NCBI GenBank assembly: GCA_018806915.1
Contig: JAGKQI010000096.1
Coordinates: 930,001 to 994,000 of the forward strand
From: Phytophthora colocasiae
Taxonomy: Eukaryota > Oomycota > Peronosporomycetes > Peronosporales > Peronosporaceae
DNA: 64,000 nucleotides
Reading direction: 5' to 3'
The position numbers and the translations under genes were made by a program. A model generated the notes under the pieces. The model was not told the origin of the DNA. It made no database searches and saw nothing but the letters and a program-made list of their open reading frames with translations. Shown in pieces: positions 61,342-64,000 of the stretch (its first letter is position 1; each line of letters opens with the position of its first letter).

Positions 61342-64000
61342 ATGAGCGACGGAAGGTCTGCACCTTCAGCACAGCGTACAGATCCGCCAATGGCTTCAAC
61401 GGCCTTGACCAGCGACTCGAACGATGACGACAGAGCGTCTGCATCTGCACCTCCTCGTACGGAGCCAAAGCCTTCACCTTCGGTCTCAAACTGGGATTCA
61501 AACGACTGGACTGCATCAAATTCTGGTGATAAATATGTATCGACGCCTTCAGGTTGGGACTCAAGCGATGACGACGATCTGTCAGCTTCTCGTGAACAAC
61601 ATCGGGCGCAAGTGGCGAATGTATTGACGCAATTACCTCGCACGTCTCAGGAAGAAGACGACAGTGCGGCAACGGCTACAAGTCCCAGTGTACAGTCCAC
61701 AGCACTTACAACATACAGTTCTTCGGGTCTGGAGGGTCTATACGACTCTCCAGGATACACGAGCAATGGAGGCAGCAGCTATGGCAGCTCTTGTGGCTAC
61801 AGTTTCTCTAAAAAGGTCTTTACGGGACTCTCCAATCAAGGAGCAACGTGCTACATGAACAGTCTACTGCAGAGCATGTTCATGACACCGGAGTTCCGTC
61901 AGGGACTGTACAATTGGACGTGTCATCGAGCTCTTAAGAAGGCAGAGGAGCAGGAAGAAAAAGAAGAAGAAGATGATGAAGAAGCGGATGAAGATAATAT
62001 CCCGTTGCAACTGCAGAACCTTTTCGCCAAGTTGCAGCTGACGTCAAAAGACTCCATTTCCACTAAAGCATTGACCAAGAGCTTTGGATGGACAGGAGCT
62101 GACGTGTTCCAGCAACATGATGTACAGGAACTCTGTAGAGTTCTGTTGGACGCTTTGGAAAAATCGTTTAAAGGCACAGTGAACGAGACACTTGTAAATG
62201 ATCTTTATCAAGGATCGCTGAAGGATTACGTGCAGTGCTGTGAATGCGGCTATGAAAGCTCGAGGATTGACAATTTTCTGGACTTGTCGCTGGTTATTCG
62301 CCCCTTTGGCTCTACGGAGATGATGAAGACGGTAGAGGAGGCGATTGAACTGTTTTTGAGGCCGGAAGTACTGAACAAGGAGAACCAGTGGATGTGTGAC
62401 AAGTGCAAGGTGAAACGAGACGCTATTAAGGGACTCAAGTTTTCCAAGCTACCATACATTTTGATGCTGCAGCTCAAGCGCTTCGATTTTGACTATGCCA
62501 CTATGAATCGCATCAAATTGCACAATAAGGTGACATTCCCTAAGTATCTGGACATGAACTCGTACTTGAGTGATGAAAATGGTGGTGTTCGTGGTAAGAT
62601 CGCAAGAAAAATGTCGATGGAGCGTCACGAATTGGAAGGTAAAAATCACCACATCTCGCAAGAGGATACAATGCCAGCTACATCTGCTTCCCCTCCTCCG
62701 ACACCGGCGCTTGCAGCTATGGGCGAACGTATGCGTCGCCTGTCCTCCATGGATGAGTCACAGCCTGTGACTTTCGAGAAGGATGATGAAAAGGAGGACG
62801 ATGATGAAGACGATGTAGACGGAACCGCTACGTTTGACACGTGGAGCCCAACTTTCGACCCGGAGGTCATGATCAAGCGGTCGGGGCCCCACGTGTACGA
62901 GCTGTACTCGGTTCTGATTCATTCTGGCAGTGCGCTTGGCGGCCATTACTACGCGTACATTAAATCTCTAGAGTCTGGCAAATGGTACAACTTTAACGAC
63001 TCCACTGTGAGCGAGATTTCAGACACTGAACTGAAGACTGCATTCGGAGGTGCAAGTGGTTCTGGATACAGCATGCGCTACAGCACCTGCGCGTACATGC
63101 TGCTGTATCGTTTGGTTAACGCTGACAAAAATGTTAACGTGATCTTGCCGGAGAGCATTCCGCAGTATTTGAAAGACAGGATCCACGCTGACGAGGAAAA
63201 GATTCGTAGGCTGGAACAGGAACGAATTGAGATGGCAAAGAAGGTGCAACTGAAGTTTTTCATGAAGGGATCCAAGCCAAAAAATATAGAGAAGGCTATC
63301 CACGTCTACAAGACGGCAACTATCCGGGAAGCGCTTGAAACAGCCTATAAGGAATTCACAAAGGAGAAGGATGCCATGATCCCGTCGATAGAGAACGTGA
63401 GATTGCGAGGCTACAACGACTACAACTGCCTGCTATCCGACACTTACAACGACAAGGAAGATATGACTTTATCCTCATTGGGACTTTACGCTGGCCAGCA
63501 GATGTTCCTTGAGGTTAAAAGTGCCGACGAGGAGTGGGAAGAGCATGATCCGACAAAATTACAGCTTTTTATCCGTCGCTTTGTCGACCCAGACGCAGAC
63601 AACACTAGTCAAAACTCATTCGTGGCAAGGTGTGTTCAGGTGGATGACGATGCGAATGTTGCCTTGCTGTGCGCTGTGATCGCGAAGAAATTCTCGATTA
63701 GGACTGGTCAAAAGATTCGCCTCATTAAGAAGAGTGCAACCACATACAGCATCGCTGCAGCCAAGATTCTCAATGCAAACGAAGAAGAACGGACGCTGAA
63801 TCTGCGACTGAAGATGGATCTGCATTTGGTGAATGGAACGGAGCTGTATTTCGAGGAAGCTGCTGATCTGACACTGCCTTCGCCGGCTGAGGCGTTTTTT
63901 GAACGCGAGGCGAACATGATCACAATAAACTTCAAGTATTTGAGCAGCCCAGCGGAGCCAATTCGCATTGACCGGAGGGAGACGATCCGTTCGTTAAAGG
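61342..64000 (+). CDS. USP47-like ubiquitin-specific protease, 5' part
   Basis: The frame opens at 61342 (MSDGRSAPSAQRTDPPMAS) and stays open to the window end, so the 3' end is missing. A disordered Ser-rich region is followed by the USP catalytic domain: GLSNQGATCYMNSLLQSMFM with the Cys, DVFQQHDVQELCRVLLDALE, DYVQCCECGYESSRIDNFLD and MCDKCKVKRDAIKGLKFSKL (zinc-binding Cys pairs), YILMLQLKRFDFDYATMNRI, and SALGGHYYAYIKSLES with the His. After residue 600 there are ubiquitin-like segments. The order and the FDFDY motif match USP47. It removes ubiquitin from substrates; the target is unknown. No intron in the part seen. Confidence 0.93.
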   Translation, partial: MSDGRSAPSAQRTDPPMASTALTSDSNDDDRASASAPPRTEPKPSPSVSNWDSNDWTASNSGDKYVSTPSGWDSSDDDDLSASREQHRAQVANVLTQLPRTSQEEDDSAATATSPSVQSTALTTYSSSGLEGLYDSPGYTSNGGSSYGSSCGYSFSKKVFTGLSNQGATCYMNSLLQSMFMTPEFRQGLYNWTCHRALKKAEEQEEKEEEDDEEADEDNIPLQLQNLFAKLQLTSKDSISTKALTKSFGWTGADVFQQHDVQELCRVLLDALEKSFKGTVNETLVNDLYQGSLKDYVQCCECGYESSRIDNFLDLSLVIRPFGSTEMMKTVEEAIELFLRPEVLNKENQWMCDKCKVKRDAIKGLKFSKLPYILMLQLKRFDFDYATMNRIKLHNKVTFPKYLDMNSYLSDENGGVRGKIARKMSMERHELEGKNHHISQEDTMPATSASPPPTPALAAMGERMRRLSSMDESQPVTFEKDDEKEDDDEDDVDGTATFDTWSPTFDPEVMIKRSGPHVYELYSVLIHSGSALGGHYYAYIKSLESGKWYNFNDSTVSEISDTELKTAFGGASGSGYSMRYSTCAYMLLYRLVNADKNVNVILPESIPQYLKDRIHADEEKIRRLEQERIEMAKKVQLKFFMKGSKPKNIEKAIHVYKTATIREALETAYKEFTKEKDAMIPSIENVRLRGYNDYNCLLSDTYNDKEDMTLSSLGLYAGQQMFLEVKSADEEWEEHDPTKLQLFIRRFVDPDADNTSQNSFVARCVQVDDDANVALLCAVIAKKFSIRTGQKIRLIKKSATTYSIAAAKILNANEEERTLNLRLKMDLHLVNGTELYFEEAADLTLPSPAEAFFEREANMITINFKYLSSPAEPIRIDRRETIRSLK

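Overview
The window is nuclear DNA of an oomycete, most likely a Phytophthora-like plant pathogen. The evidence is short GT-AG introns (mostly about 55-80 bp), a lineage-typical initiator/flanking-promoter (Inr-FPR) motif upstream of two genes, an elicitin-like locus, a decayed RXLR-effector-like locus, and the kinds of mobile elements found (tyrosine-recombinase DNA transposon, MULEs, Ty3/gypsy). There is no sign of bacterial DNA. I saw no rRNA genes, tRNA genes or CRISPR array.

Layout. 1-5.2 kb: the 3' part of PEX19, a tubulin polyglutamylase subunit gene (TPGS2) and a tandem-BRCT DNA-damage adaptor. 5.3-18.4 kb: nested mobile DNA. An older element encodes a tyrosine recombinase and a Ulp1/C48-like protease on the minus strand. 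A Ty3/gypsy retrotransposon (5770-14179, 5-bp target duplication CTTCG) sits inside the protease gene. 18.98-21.31 kb: a complete Mutator-like element with terminal inverted repeats, 8-bp target duplication and a full-length transposase ORF. 21.5-46.4 kb: mostly ordinary genes (TPR protein, DUF3160 protein, twin-CX9C protein, two CEP104-like proteins, PDK-family kinase, ankyrin protein, sphingomyelin-synthase-like enzyme, HSF-like protein, CHY/RING E3 ligase, PQBP1-like splicing factor, TORTIFOLIA1-like TOG protein, sodium/solute symporter). This part also holds an effector-like relic and a 716-bp TTAA-flanked MITE. 46.4-52.9 kb: gene-poor, with a decayed transposase, a 61-bp perfect palindrome, a secreted CBM9-like protein and a broken elicitin-like gene. 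53.1-64 kb: four FSH1-type serine hydrolases around a divergent SPFH/band-7 gene pair, then an RNASEK-like membrane protein and the 5' part of a USP47-like deubiquitinase.

Themes. Microtubule and cilium genes recur (TPGS2, two CEP104-like, one TORTIFOLIA1-like), which fits an organism with flagellate zoospores. The most unusual signal is in the retrotransposon. Short, nearly perfect stem-loops tile its LTRs, coding region and 3' region, and a long antisense ORF faces the end of pol. Its LTRs are almost identical although its ORFs carry many frameshifts.
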